A stretch of DNA of 64,000 nt from contig JACCIC010000122.1 in assembly GCA_018907035.1 (NCBI GenBank), positions 1,194,501-1,258,500 of the forward strand, read 5' to 3'. The DNA comes from Sycobia sp. Sy_11. Taxonomy: Eukaryota; Arthropoda; Insecta; Hymenoptera; Epichrysomallidae. Under the pieces are notes generated by a model. The model was not told the DNA's origin, searched no databases, and was given only the letters and a program-made list of their open reading frames with translations. This document shows, piece by piece, positions 52,448-62,785 of the stretch. Positions within the stretch are counted from its first letter, which is position 1. The number at the start of each line of letters is the position of its first letter. Position numbers and translations under genes: made by a program.

Positions 52448-53010
52448 TTTATTATTAGAACAGATTGGGAACCAGGTGGGGTTGTTTTCACACCATGGAT
52501 GGTAAATTTTATTTGTAACTTATTCGATTTTGTCTGTATCCTGATGGCTTTTGGAAGTGCGATAAGAAGTCGTGTTTATCCATTTATTTTTTAAAACTTT
52601 GCATGGATTCAAAGCAGATTTACTGTTACTACGAAGATCGATTTTTTCTGCGAAGCTTTGGAAGTTTTCTTTTTTTTCTTTTAAATATTATTTTTTTCCA
52701 TAGCTGCATTTTTTTATATTCTATGAAATCTGAAATTTGTTTAGAAAACAGCCATTTTTTAAGCGACGCCATTCTGATTCTTTTATACTTATCGCACTCC
52801 AAATCCCACCATGGTACCGGATTTCCGTGCACATTACAATTAATCTTTTGACGAATTGGTGTACTTGATATGATTGCGTTTCCCACTATACTTACAAAAT
52901 TATTATGTTTGGACACCGGAGACATTATTTCAAATACTTCAGATAGAAAAAAATTATATTTGTCATCCATGGACTCAGAAAATTTGGTCTAGTCGGTTTT
53001 AATTGATTTA
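52448..53010 (-). pseudogene. Non-LTR retrotransposon, endonuclease-RT linker
   Basis: Minus strand from about 53010: TKFSESMDDKYNFFLSEVFE, IMSPVSKHNN, then NPVPWWDLECDKYKRIRMAS and LKKWLFSKQISDFIEYKKM, the standard linker after the endonuclease of jockey/I-type elements (PWW---C ... R--A-K-Y). It reads into WFPICSNNKFQDSM and on into 50171-49262 once the PLE is removed. 5' end truncated. Confidence 0.85.
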
Positions 53011-53220
53011 ACCCATTAACGTCCAAAACAGAGAAATCGTAACTCTGTTTTGAACAGTAAATCTGTCACATATTTCACGAATATATTCAAAGCAAACATA
53101 CTTTTTCTTAAGTACTTTTTCTCTACTTTCCATTTCTGGTATCAGAATTGCGAAGTTTTCACTCAAGAATTCAATATGGCGACGTATACAAAAAAAAAAT
53201 CAAAATTTCGATACTTTTTT

Positions 53221-53645
53221 TTAAAAATAAAAATAAAAATAAATAAAAATAAAATAAAAATTACATTAAAAATTACATTAAAAATTAAATTAAAAATTCT
53301 AATGACAGTCAGACTGACCTTGTTTACATTTACCCCCGCAGACTAATCTGAAAATAAAATATTAGCTGAAAAAATTCTTTGTTAGTAAAGTGCAGTCTGA
53401 TGAGGAGTCGTAGTGATCTCGAAACGTTGGACAGGTCTTCAATTAGGTAAGGGTGTTGGAGACAGTCAGACTGCACTTAACTAACAAAGAATTTTTTCAG
53501 CTAATATTTTATTTTCAGATTAGTCTACGGGGGGTTAATGTAAACCAGAACAGTCTGACTGTCATTATAATTTTTAATTTAATTTTTAATTTTATTTTTA
53601 TTTTTAATTTTTAGATTGAATTGATTTGACTGTAAGACCAATAAA
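53221..53645 (+). mobile_element. Penelope-derived foldback element with central hammerhead
   Basis: Left arm 53221-53396 is the reverse complement of right arm 53462-53640: AT-rich tract, GACAGTCAGACTG/CAGTCTGACTGTC, the TTTACCCCCG-CAGACTAATCTG block and intron-like segment occur in both. The centre (53397-53461) is a hammerhead core plus donor. The right end finishes with the usual tail (GACTGTAAGACCAATAAA); the left arm lacks it, so the element is truncated on that side and no target duplication is visible. Confidence 0.85.
53397..53440 (+). ncRNA. Hammerhead ribozyme motif (PLE), stem I lost
   Basis: CTGATGAG, stem II GAG/CTC, CGAAAC, GTT, GGACAGGTC. The 5' strand of stem I is replaced by the left arm (TAAAGTGCAGT), so it probably cannot cut by itself. 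Confidence 0.7.
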
Positions 53646-53699
53646 AAAATATTTATTAATTTAAATTGGAAAATGAATATATTTATTCATAGATCGACG

Positions 53700-55088
53700 G
53701 AGAAAAAAGTTCTTCCTGCAAAGTTGAAAATGAAATATTATTATCTGATAGTCATAAAAAAGACATTACAAATATGAATTCAGTTGACCTATTTGAGACA
53801 TTTTTTGCAAAGAAATTAAAAATTATATTATAGAATCAACTAAGATGAATAATTGCAGTCTAATAATGTCAGATTTGAATGTATTTATAGGAATAATACT
53901 ATTCACAGCATTCAAAATGGAAACATAAATGGAACAGTCAAAGAGATTATTGGTCTAATGAACCCTTTTTATTTAGTGATGTAGTGAAATCGGCTATGGG
54001 ACGCAGTACATTTTAAAATATAAAATCTAAGTTGAAATTATCTAAACCAGGGGATGAAGATTGCAATGAGGAAGCTTGGCGAGTTCGTCAAGTCATGAAT
54101 CTATTTCGTAGAAACAAAATTGTTCGGGTACTTTCAAACCGCGATATCTGTAGATGAAATGATAGTCAAATGCTACGCTACAACTAGTATGAAATAGTTT
54201 ATCCGCGGTAAACCAATTAGATTCGACCTAAAATTTTGGGGTCTATGTACATTAGATGGGTTTTTATTAGATGTTGATCTATACTGTGGGAAGAATTCAA
54301 CTATTGGGATAAATTAACCAAATGTGCTTTAGGAACTCGGGTAGTAATGAACTTACTTGTCAATTTTTTTTCAATACTAACTTTTCGTAAAATAGGCCTT
54401 ACCATCTATACATGACATTTGCTTCACAAGCTTAGACCTTTTTGTACATTTAAGAAAAATGGATTTAAGTTTTACTGTTACTATTAGAGAAAATAGGATA
54501 AAAGAAAAAAATTATATTGATCAAAAATCAACAGGAGGCACATATCGCACAAAGCACGATCAGAAGAGCGGAATGAATTTAATTACTATTATTGATTCTA
54601 AACCGATTTCAATAATTTCTACAGCATCTGCAGTAACACCACTGTTACCCTCGAAAAGATATTCCAAAGAAGTAAAATCAAAAATAGACATACCTTTGCC
54701 TAATGCATTTTATCTTTATAATAGGTTTATGGAAAAGGTTGATGTTCATGATGGCCATTTCAATAATGTTATACCATGCATCCGATCAAAAAAGTGGACG
54801 TGGGTGGTTTTTATTAGATTACTTCAGGTCGCTGTCACCAATAGAGTAATACTTTATAATTGTGCTAATCCAAGTCACAAAAAAAGTTCAAAAGAATTTC
54901 TGATAGATATTGTGAAACACTATCTGACTAGACCTAAAGTTGATGACATTGTTCATGAAATAGTATCCCTCAAACAACAGAAGCTCTGCTGTTGCAAGCC
55001 ATGTGTTATTAGGAAAAACAAATTTTGCAAAAAATGCAATAATTTTTATTGTAAAACGTGTTTTATAGAAAATCATAACAGTTCCTAA
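53700..55088 (+). pseudogene. piggyBac-like transposase, decayed
   Basis: Blocks in order: VDLFETFFAKEIKNYII, LNVFIGIILFTAFKM, VDEMIVKCYATTSMK (first catalytic Asp, usually DE-M), FIRGKPIRFDLKFWGLC, GFLLDVDLYCGK, LVNFFSILTF (usually DNFFTS; the second catalytic Asp is lost), then an open 209-codon frame from 54459 with FTVTIRENRIKEK, PLPNAFYLYNRFMEKVDVHD and WTWVVFIRLLQVAVTNRVIL. It ends in a cysteine-rich domain CCCKPCVIRKNKFCKKC and CKTCFIENH. Many stops before 54459. No TTAA-flanked ends were identified. Confidence 0.9.
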
Positions 55089-55985
55089 AAAAATTAAAAA
55101 TTATAAAACTATAAAAAATCAAAGACATAAATAAAACCCTAATAAAAAGCAAAAAAAAAATAAATAAAAAGATAAAAAAAAGACAAGATGCTTTGACTCA
55201 TTCACTTCCACGTGGTAAGTATCGGGAAACGTCGTACATCAACGGCTAAGAAAGGAGAATTTTCAATGCGAAAATCATATCACCTGGAATGTGACAGATA
55301 CTTCGGCACAAATTTAAAGTAAATATGCTCATAATTGACCAAAAAGTGCACATGGAATAAAAAATTTTAAGCTTTTTGATTTTTTACTCAAAAACAAAGC
55401 ATTGAATAAAAAGTGCTTACAATTGACCAAGAAGTATATCTGAATATTCGAGACGATTCGATGAATTTTTCCAATTTGTCATAAATTGCCAATTGGCAAA
55501 AGTAAAAAAGTTGCTCAAAACTAAGTGAAAAAATTTAGACATATTCTTTGATTGATTCTAAACACTTTTTATCTTATTGATTTTTTCGTCGAATGCATTA
55601 TATTCGACAAAAAAATTCGTCAAAGTTTGGGCAAAATTTTGCGCTTCAGGCGCCATTTTCTAGGCGCCATATTGAATTTCTGGATTCGGGACCAAACTAA
55701 ATTTAAAATACAACTCATTTATGTAGTCATAGTTGAAAAATAAAGTTCCATCCTCAACGTTAACACAACAAGAAATTGGATTTTAAAAAAAATGTATCGA
55801 AATTTTGAATTTTTTTTGTATAGGTCGCCGTGATCTGTGATGAGTGTTAAAATCTTTTGTTTCTCGACAAAAATAGAGTTAGTATTTTCGTATAGATTTT
55901 CAAATATTTTGTTCTATTTAGTTTGACTTAAAAGAAACCTGGAAATCTATAGCAGGCAATTAGATCGATTTTCGGTTCTGTGTTT
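55089..55985. other. AT-rich stretch after the piggyBac-like remnant
   Basis: An A-rich run (55080-55190), then no coding signal. A short plus-strand open frame at 55552-55743 looks fortuitous. Confidence 0.4.
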
Positions 55986-55989
55986 GTTA

Positions 55990-56460
55990 ATTTTCTGCTA
56001 GTTCAGCAGTAATATCGGGCGAATCTAAATTTGTGATTTTGGTGAACGCAATTCTGCTTCTTATTAATATGTAGATTTCTCCACCTCTTTAATGATTGCG
56101 ATCCTTCCTGTAGGTCTTGAAGCCGCTGAATTGAAAGAAGTCTTCTGGAGTACTTTCTTTATTTAGCCATGATTCGAGGCAAATAAAGATGTCCAATTTG
56201 TTCAATATTATGAGCAGTTCAGCGTTTTTATGAACAATGCTTCTGGCAGTCCAAAATATAATTTTGAGATTTTTACTGTGTGCTTTATTAATTCTTCTGC
56301 GGAATTTGAGTCTTCTGAGAAAGGAGCAGTACCAATGGCAGTTTTGTTCAGTCTTTTTGAAATTCTGTTTATTTTAGTTTTTAAATTTCGATTTAATATT
56401 ACATCATAAATGTCTCTGATCATAGAACATTGATTATTAATTATTGAATTTTATTCAATA
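55990..56460 (-). pseudogene. Non-LTR retrotransposon endonuclease start
   Basis: Minus strand: KIIFWTARSIVHKNAELLII, LNKLDIFICLESWLNKESTP, EDFFQFSGFKTYRKDRNH, GGEIYILIRSRIAFTKI. This is the APE-type endonuclease N-terminus of jockey/I-type elements (WN-RSI--K--EL ... ETWL ... R-DR---GGG--I). The catalytic Glu of the E-W-L block is kept. The stretch before it (56423-56300) is probably the end of the first ORF. Only the first 110 or so codons are present. Confidence 0.85.
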
Positions 56461-57000
56461 ATGTTCATACTCTTATAATGGGAGATCAATAATATTATTT
56501 AGCTACAAATGCTTTGTAGTTATGTTAATATGTATGGATTAACTTTTTTAATATGTATGGATTTCTAATACTGTACTTTAAAATTAGTAAAGGAAAAAAG
56601 ATAATATTAAAATGTGTAAAAAAGTGATTATACATTAAACAGAGTATAAACTATAATATGGCCATAGTTATGATACACTAGTGGGTGTGTAGTTTTATAT
56701 AAGCAGAACCTAAGTAGCATACGAATGATAGACTAAATTTAATTTTGAGCTTGAAAAGTATAAGACTGATATATAATAGGGATGTACATGAAAATGAGAA
56801 CAACTAAACTATTGAATAGTTGAGTAACTATATCAAGATGTATAAAATCAATGGAACTTCTAAAGATGAAAACAAATATTTTAGATGCTTTACTAGTAAT
56901 GAAATTCATATCGACAGTAAATCATAAAGCGAAATATCAGGCCGAAATCAATGAGAGTCGATACGCTTCCTAAAATCCTTGCGTTCGGGATAAGAGGTAT
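56461..57000. other. Unassigned AT-rich stretch
   Basis: No recognised gene or repeat. Confidence 0.4.
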
Positions 57001-57090
57001 TGCGTATGTATATGTATATGCGTATATGTATATGTATGTATGTATGTATGTATGTGTGTGTGTGGGGGGTATATGTGTATGTATGTGTAT
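57000..57090. repeat. (GTAT)n/(GT)n microsatellite
   Basis: ATGTATGT and GTGTGTG units ending in a G-run. Reading frames across it are artefacts. Confidence 0.95.
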
Positions 57091-57119
57091 ACCTTGAAAT
57101 GTTATGATCAAAATTAATG

Positions 57120-57560
57120 AAATTTGGAATTCTATAATACGCGATACTAAAAGATTTATTAACATTTAACTTTAACCATTTTTGACCGACCATGGACCAA
57201 GACTATAAGCATCTTCATGGAAACGTTAGCTATCTACGGGGTATTCAGCTTACATATAGAGCTCTACATCATCAGCATATAAAAGAATTTAAATACAGAA
57301 TGAACATCATTTATATAGGTGTTAAAGAGTACTAGACCTACGTAAAAACCCTGAAGAATACCAGGCGATATTTATAACATATCTAACAGGAGATCTGGTT
57401 ATGTTTGATGTGAGTTTGTTCAGTTGAATACGATTCAAGCCACTGGAGAACTTTACGATGGCAACTGTAGATTATAAGTTTCTAGCAAGTCTTTTGTGCT
57501 TGAAACAGTCAGATGCTTTCCTAAAATCAAAATAAATTTGTTTGGATTACAAAAATGCAT
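57120..57560 (-). pseudogene. Non-LTR retrotransposon reverse transcriptase palm
   Basis: Minus strand: FDFRKASDCFKHKRLARN (motif A, usually DF-KAFD), LKWLESY-like, worn SGVPQGS--GPLLFNTYIND (motif B), then FLYADDVELYM (motif C with both catalytic Asp) and MVGQKWLKLNVNKSF (usually W--NGL-LN--K). Four or more frame changes. Cannot be joined to the other non-LTR scraps with certainty. Confidence 0.85.
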
Positions 57561-57784
57561 CAGATATGAAGAGTCGGCATATCACAAGAAATCTATGTAA
57601 GAGATGTAATAATCTTTGCATAATTATTCTTTCAGAATTTTCGTAATATAAAATTTTGAAATCATAAAAGTTATCAATGGATCTTTCGAAGCTTGTAGAA
57701 GGTAAAAAATAGTCAATGGTATAATCCTTTAAATAATCCTGAAATAACCGCTGTAAATTTAAGGAAAACATTGTAATCCATAAG

Positions 57785-57847
57785 GATATATATACATACA
57801 TACATACATACATACGTACATACATACGTACATACATACGTATATAC

Positions 57848-57897
<50 letters not shown>
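57785..57897. repeat. (ATAC)n/(AT)n microsatellite
   Basis: TACA/TACG units followed by an (AT)n run. Confidence 0.95.
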
Positions 57898-57904
<7 letters not shown>

Positions 57905-58614
57905 TGATTGAAATTGTGATGCATTTTTTGCCGAAGTAAAGTGAGGGATATTGACATCACTACATCTACTAAATTTATGTATAGGGTATTTATTAAGAGA
58001 TAACATAGTATATCACTAAATTTCTTTAAATTTCCTATTGAAATCCAATATGGAAGACAATGGAGTTTTATAAATTATATAATTCTCCTAAACAAAGTCT
58101 CACAATTTCAAGAGACGAAAGACTGTTCAAAAAAAAGGTGGCTGTTAATATATCTCCTCTGTAGATATTCCAGCAATTAAAATCATATCGAAACTTGTAA
58201 TAAATGTTATAATCATCCTAACCTATCTCCTAGGATGCTGTAGTAGGATGAAACAAAGTTTCAGTAAAAATAACATACTCCAAAGTAAAATGATAGAGTC
58301 TAAATTTGATTTTCAAAATTAAGTTTATTGTTAACCGAATGGACATTATGATAATAAATATCAACTATTTTCGGACATCCATATATTTAATAAATTTAGA
58401 GAATCAACATGAAACTGATATGGACTTTGATCTGCTTATTTAATTTTTTAACGACAGATATTTCTGGAGGAGTTTTGTTTTGCAATAAAAGATCTTCTTG
58501 TATTACATGTATGTAGATATAAAGCTTTATTGTAAATCTATATCTCTAACATTTTGAAATAGTACACATCTATTTCAAAAAATGATATTAGAGATGCCTT
58601 TCATTGTTTATAAT
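57898..58614. other. Unassigned AT-rich stretch
   Basis: No recognised gene or repeat. Confidence 0.4.
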
Positions 58615-58629
58615 TTTTATAAATATCAA
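58615..58629 (+). repeat. Target-site duplication, left copy (composite PLE)
   Basis: TTTTATAAATATCAA, repeated exactly at 61317-61331. Confidence 0.9.
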
Positions 58630-58912
58630 ATTAATAAATATTTTTTTATTAGTCTTACAATCCAATCAATTCAATCTAAAAATAAAATAAAAATAAAAAT
58701 AAAAAAAAAAATTAAAATAAAAAAAAAAAATTAAAATAAAATAAAAATTAAAAATAAAAATTAAATTAAAAATTAAATTAAAATTATAATGATAGTCAGA
58801 CTGTGCTTGTTTACATTCACCCCCATTGACTAATCTGAAAATAAAATATTAGCTGAAAAAATTCTTTGTGAGTAAGTGCAGTCTGACTGTCCCCAACACC
58901 CTTACCTAATTG

Positions 58913-58966
58913 AAGACTTGTCCAACGTTTCGAGCTCGCTACGGCTCCTCATCAGGGACTAATCTA
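58913..58966 (-). ncRNA. Hammerhead ribozyme motif (PLE), best-paired copy
   Basis: Minus strand: AGATTAGTCC, CTGATGAG, GAGC/GCTC stem II, CGAAAC, GTT, GGACAAGTCT. Stem I forms four pairs (GTCC/GGAC), one A-A mismatch, then five more (including one G-T). Every core base is present. Stem III is a loopless ACGT, which is self-complementary and would pair between two copies. Confidence 0.88.
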
Positions 58967-59126
58967 AACCTTATATTCTAATCTATATATACCCATCCCC
59001 ACCACCAAATTTAGTAAATTAAATGTAAATTCCCCCTCTACACAAATTGTCCAAAACCTATCAATTTAATAAGGAATGATAAACACTGTCCAATCTACCA
59101 GACTCTAACATTAAATTCACATTATT

Positions 59127-59460
59127 TCAATTCCTGGAAATGTGAATATTTTCAAGACTCTCCCGTTTATACTTATTATTAATACCATGTTCCAAAATAT
59201 CCACATTCACAAAATCAAAAGAATGTAAAAACTTTAAACAATGCTCTTTTAAACCAGAAGTAATATGTGAGCTACGTAAACTATATTTATGCTCATAAAT
59301 TCTCTTTTTTAAATATCTACCTGTTTGTCCAATATAGTATTTATCACAATCCATGCAATTAATCTTGTAAACAACTCCTGATTTTAAGCATAAATCATCC
59401 TTATCTTTGCAATTATTAAACAATCTACTCAAATTATTGCTATTTTCTTTAAAAATCATG
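59127..59460 (-). pseudogene. Penelope-like GIY-YIG endonuclease (second copy)
   Basis: Minus strand, open over 110 codons: SNNLSRLFNNCKDKDDLCLK, SGVVYKINCMDCDKYYIGQT, GRYLKKRIYEHKYSLRSSHI, TSGLKEHCLKFLHSFDFVNV and RESLENIHISR. Better kept than the 51.7-kb copy: the Cys pair CMDC before the YYIG strand, typical of PLE endonucleases, is intact. The reverse transcriptase that should precede it is absent, cut off at 59460. Confidence 0.9.
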
Positions 59461-59575
59461 AATATTGAAATAAATAGAGTGGGGGGACCATCTCGAGACT
59501 AACTGAAGACAGCCACACCATTGACAATGTTTCAGGGGGCCCTGAGGTAGGATTCTTGACATTTTTGCAGAAATA

Positions 59576-60860
59576 TCAGGTATGTGAATAAGTCTTTCCC
59601 GTTTTTTTCAAATTTTGAGCCTTTATTGTGAAAAAATGATTACAAATGAATTATTGAAAGTATTGGCCATCGCTAGCTACAACTTTTTCCGATCTTTCTG
59701 GCAACATACGAATCCCGTTGCGAAAAAATTCGACCGGTTTGGCCTCTATCCAGTCATCCACCCATTTTTTGGCTTCCTCGTAGGAATGGAAGTGCTGGTC
59801 AGCCAGGCCATGCGTCATCGATCTGAAGAGATGGTAATCAGACGGAGCAACGTCTGGACTATACGGCGAGTGCGGTAGGACTTCCCATTTGAGCGTTTCT
59901 AAGTATGTTTTCACCGGCGGTGCAACATGTGGGCGAGCATTGTCATGTTGCAAAATAACTTTGTCGTGCCTGTCGGAGTATTGTGGCCGTTTTTCTCGCA
60001 GTGCGCGGCTCAAACGCATCAATTGTCGTCGATAGACCTCGCCTGTGATCCTTTCATTCGGTTTCAGAAGCTCATAGTAAACCACACCTAGCTGGTCCCA
60101 CCATATACAGAGCATGAGCTTGGCGCCATGAATATTTGGCTTGGCCGTCGATGATGATGGGTGGCCGCGTAGTCCCCATGATTTTCTTCGCTTCGGATTA
60201 TCGTAACGTATCCACTTTTCATCGCCAGTCACGATACGATGCAGAAAACCCTTTCTTTTATGTCGCTGAAGCAGCTGTTCGCAAGTGAAAAAACGCCGTT
60301 CGACGTCTCTCAGCTTCAGTTCGTACGGCACCCAATTTCCTTGCTTTTGGATCATTCCCATGGCTTTCAAACGCTTGGAAATGGTTGTTCGGTCAACTCC
60401 CAATGCTTCAGCAAGTTCTTCTTGCGTTTGACAAGAATCTTCATCAAGCAAAGTCGCCAATTCTCGATCTTCAAAGATTTGCGGCCGCACGGAACGCTCC
60501 TTGTCTTCCACGTCGAAATCACCGCTTTTGAAGCGTCGAAACCATCCGCGAACACTTGAATCATCGACACAACCTTCTCCATAAGCCTCCTGAAGCAATC
60601 GATGCGTCTCGGCAGCAGATTTCTTCAAATTGAACCAATAAAGTGAAACTTCCCGCAAATGACGTCGACTCGGCTCAAATTTCGACATTTTCACGATATC
60701 AAAAATTTATGATGCGAAAAAATTTTAACTAATGTGTTAGTATGGAATTGTTGACATATGAATAAGCTTTGATTATGACATATGTAACCATTGAATACTC
60801 GCACAGTATTGGTGGCGCCATCTCTTACAAAAAACGGGAAAGACTTATTCACACTCCTAA
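59576..60860 (-). mobile_element. mariner (mauritiana-type) with intact transposase
   Basis: A 1285-bp element. Ends TCAGGTATGTGAATAAG (left, after TA) and the complement of TTAGGAGTGTGAATAAG (right). The right flank is CA instead of TA, so one duplication base has changed. Nearly identical over its length to 20688-21956 apart from a 17-bp segment that the older copy lacks. Confidence 0.95.
59651..60688 (-). CDS. mariner transposase, intact
   Basis: A complete 345-residue frame if started at the ATG at 60688-60686 (MSKFEPSRRHLREV); the two codons before it (GTG, AAA) are open but lack an ATG. Helix-turn-helix pair: SAAETHRLLQEAYGE region with SVRGWFRRFKSGDFDVEDKE, and EELAEALGVDRTTISKRLKA. 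Linker WVPYEL. Catalytic aspartates by count at 156 (VTGDEKW), 249 (QHDNARPH) and 284 (APSDYHLF), i.e. D,D34D, the same positions and length as Mos1 as I recall it. Cut-and-paste transposase acting in the nucleus on the terminal repeats and TA targets. No stop or missing key residue is seen, so activity is possible. Confidence 0.95.
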   Translation of the reverse strand: MSKFEPSRRHLREVSLYWFNLKKSAAETHRLLQEAYGEGCVDDSSVRGWFRRFKSGDFDVEDKERSVRPQIFEDRELATLLDEDSCQTQEELAEALGVDRTTISKRLKAMGMIQKQGNWVPYELKLRDVERRFFTCEQLLQRHKRKGFLHRIVTGDEKWIRYDNPKRRKSWGLRGHPSSSTAKPNIHGAKLMLCIWWDQLGVVYYELLKPNERITGEVYRRQLMRLSRALREKRPQYSDRHDKVILQHDNARPHVAPPVKTYLETLKWEVLPHSPYSPDVAPSDYHLFRSMTHGLADQHFHSYEEAKKWVDDWIEAKPVEFFRNGIRMLPERSEKVVASDGQYFQ

Positions 60861-60949
60861 CATCATACGTAAAATTATCTATAGGTAATACTTTAATTGT
60901 ACTTTTACAGACTGCATATATACAAATTAATAAATATTTTTTTATTGTT

Positions 60950-61000
60950 CTTATAGTCCCTGATGAGGAGCCGTAGCGAGCTCGAAACGTTGGACGAGTC
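60950..61000 (+). ncRNA. Hammerhead ribozyme motif (PLE)
   Basis: TATAGTCC, CTGATGAG, GAGC/GCTC stem II, CGAAAC, GTT, GGACGAGTC. Core complete. Upstream sequence here is the inverted tail (TTTATTG-TCTTATAGTCC), so beyond four base pairs stem I cannot extend into its own 3' side. It could instead pair with the tail sequence GGACTGTAAGACCAATAAA. Confidence 0.85.
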
Positions 61001-61009
61001 TTCAATTAG

Positions 61010-61081
61010 GTAAGGGTGTTGGGGACAGTCAGACTGCACTTTACTAACAAAGAATTTTTTCAGCTAATATTTTATTTTCAG
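61010..61081 (+). other. Predicted 72-nt intron after the hammerhead
   Basis: Donor ATTAG|GTAAGGG, branch site TACTAAC at 61042-61048, tract TTTTTTCAG and acceptor TTTATTTTCAG|ATTAG, the same layout as 52186-52257. Confidence 0.7.
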
Positions 61082-61316
61082 ATTAGTCTACGGGGGTGAA
61101 TGTTAACAAGGACAGTCTGACTGTCATTATAATTTTAATTTAATTTTTAATTTAATTTTTATTTTTAATTTTTATTTTATTTTTATTTTTTTTTTATTTT
61201 TTATTTTTATTTTTATTTTTATTTAATTTTTAGATTGAATTGATTGGACTGTAAGACCAATAAAAAAATATTTATTAATTTGTATATGAGCAGTCGACAA
61301 AAGTACAATTCAATTG

Positions 61317-61331
61317 TTTTATAAATATCAA
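61317..61331 (+). repeat. Target-site duplication, right copy (composite PLE)
   Basis: Exact copy of 58615-58629. Confidence 0.9.
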
Positions 61332-62285
61332 TTTGTTGTGTACATTTAAGCCATTCTCAAGAGGTGAAATATGTATAAGTGATAGTGACTCCTTCAGAAA
61401 TTATTGCATTACACCATAAAGTATACTTTTAATTTTCTTTTATTACTGCACATATCCAGGTAACTGTCTTGAATTTTTTTCCATCCAGAAAATATCTCAA
61501 ATTTCGTGTAGAAAAGATCGAAAAATCAGAACTGCTTCTCATTCATTAAGTTCGAAAATAAATGTTTTATATACTGTAAAATATAAATTGACTTCACATT
61601 ACATAGAAACTATTATAAGATGTTGTAATGTATGTCCTTGATACACGAGGATGATATTGTATGAGCTGTAAAAGTATATGAAAGTTGAACATGAACACAA
61701 CGTAAATCTTCCTGGCGGATATTTTTTACAATGAAAATTTGTGTTTTCACTGTTTAATATTAATTAGGAAGATGAAAACTTCTAGTTTGTAAAACTTACA
61801 TAGTTAAAGAAAAAATTAAAACTACAACTTTAGAATTATTATAAAAAATATTTCTATGATTAAATCATCTTTTCTACGGCAAACCAACCTCAACTACGCG
61901 ATAAAAGTTATTGACTAAGTAGTAAAAGTAATTGACTATCAGTCAAACTATCAGTATTAATGAAAATCAAAAAAAATAAAGAAGATATAATTTGTATAGC
62001 CAAAAATTAGTACATCGAAGATATAGATTTGTTCAATATATTCAATATTGGACAAGATTCTCAGTATGAGTAATTATTTGTACTAATACACTTAAATATG
62101 GCACGTACTCATACAGTAAACGCACAAGATACTCTACGAATTGCATAATATAGAACGAAACAGGATTATATCGAAAATATACAATAGAATAAAGTAAAAG
62201 TATAATTGGAATATATTTCTAATATACAACGGCGAATACAACAATGTTTAGAACGGCAGTTGAAAACATTTGTAAGATTAAAATT
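61332..62285. other. Unassigned AT-rich stretch
   Basis: No recognised gene or repeat. Confidence 0.4.
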
Positions 62286-62289
62286 AAAT

Positions 62290-62485
62290 TAACTTATGGT
62301 TATTATTGACATACCTGGAACACCATTGGTCAATGTAGCCTTTGATGTAGTAGGGCTCTTAATACCTTCTACAATGAATAATAAATACAATTTGAAGATT
62401 CAAGATCAATTCTTTAAGTTCCGTACAGGAGTGCTACTATCTGACACTTTATTCAGGATCATCACGGTTGCTTTTATTAATTAAA
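62290..62485 (+). pseudogene. Ty3/gypsy integrase scrap
   Basis: IDIPGTPLVNVAFDVVGLLI followed by MNNKYNLKIQDQFFKFRTGV, the start of a gypsy integrase core (P---V--DIVGPLP ... G-KYILT--D--SK); the first catalytic Asp is present. It breaks off at the adjoining PLE remnant. Open over 62 codons. Confidence 0.75.
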
Positions 62486-62489
62486 ATTA

Positions 62490-62785
62490 AAAATTGTACT
62501 TATGTTGACTGTTCTGAATTAAATTAATAAATATTTTTATCGGTCTTACAGTCTTTATAATATAATATATTACCTAAAATAATAACAGTCAGATTGTCCT
62601 TGTTTATATTTAACCCCGAAGAATCTGAAATAAAACTTATTACTACAAGAAATTATATTAAAAATTAAAAATTAAAATAAAAATAAAATTAATAATAAAA
62701 TTAAAATAAAATAATAAATAAAATTAAAATAATAAAAACAATATTCTATGTTAGTAAAGGACAACCTGACTGACCCCACCATCTT
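62490..62785 (-). mobile_element. Worn Penelope-type terminal unit
   Basis: Contains TTAATAAATATTTTTATCGG and TCTTACAGTC (inverted tail), AACAGTCAGATTGTCC, GTTTATATTTAACCCCGAAG and TGTTAGTAAAGGACAACCTG in the same order as the other PLE ends, but with many changes and no hammerhead. Confidence 0.75.

Larger units (their letters stand above)
58630..61316. mobile_element. Composite Penelope-like element with a nested mariner
   Basis: Bounded by an exact 15-bp duplication. The left part (58630-59460) is a minus-strand PLE 3' half: tail, intron segment, hammerhead, then the GIY-YIG endonuclease. After about 115 bp of unassigned sequence a mariner (59576-60860) follows, then a plus-strand terminal unit with its own hammerhead and tail (60890-61316). 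The two ends are inverted to each other, as in the copies at 12 and 50 kb. Confidence 0.85.

Noticed and set aside
56893..57193. Minus-strand frames rich in His/Thr/Tyr
   Set aside because: Products of the GTAT/GT microsatellite.
57547..58006. Minus-strand frames with MYVCMY and IYIYIY repeats
   Set aside because: Products of the ATAC/AT microsatellite.
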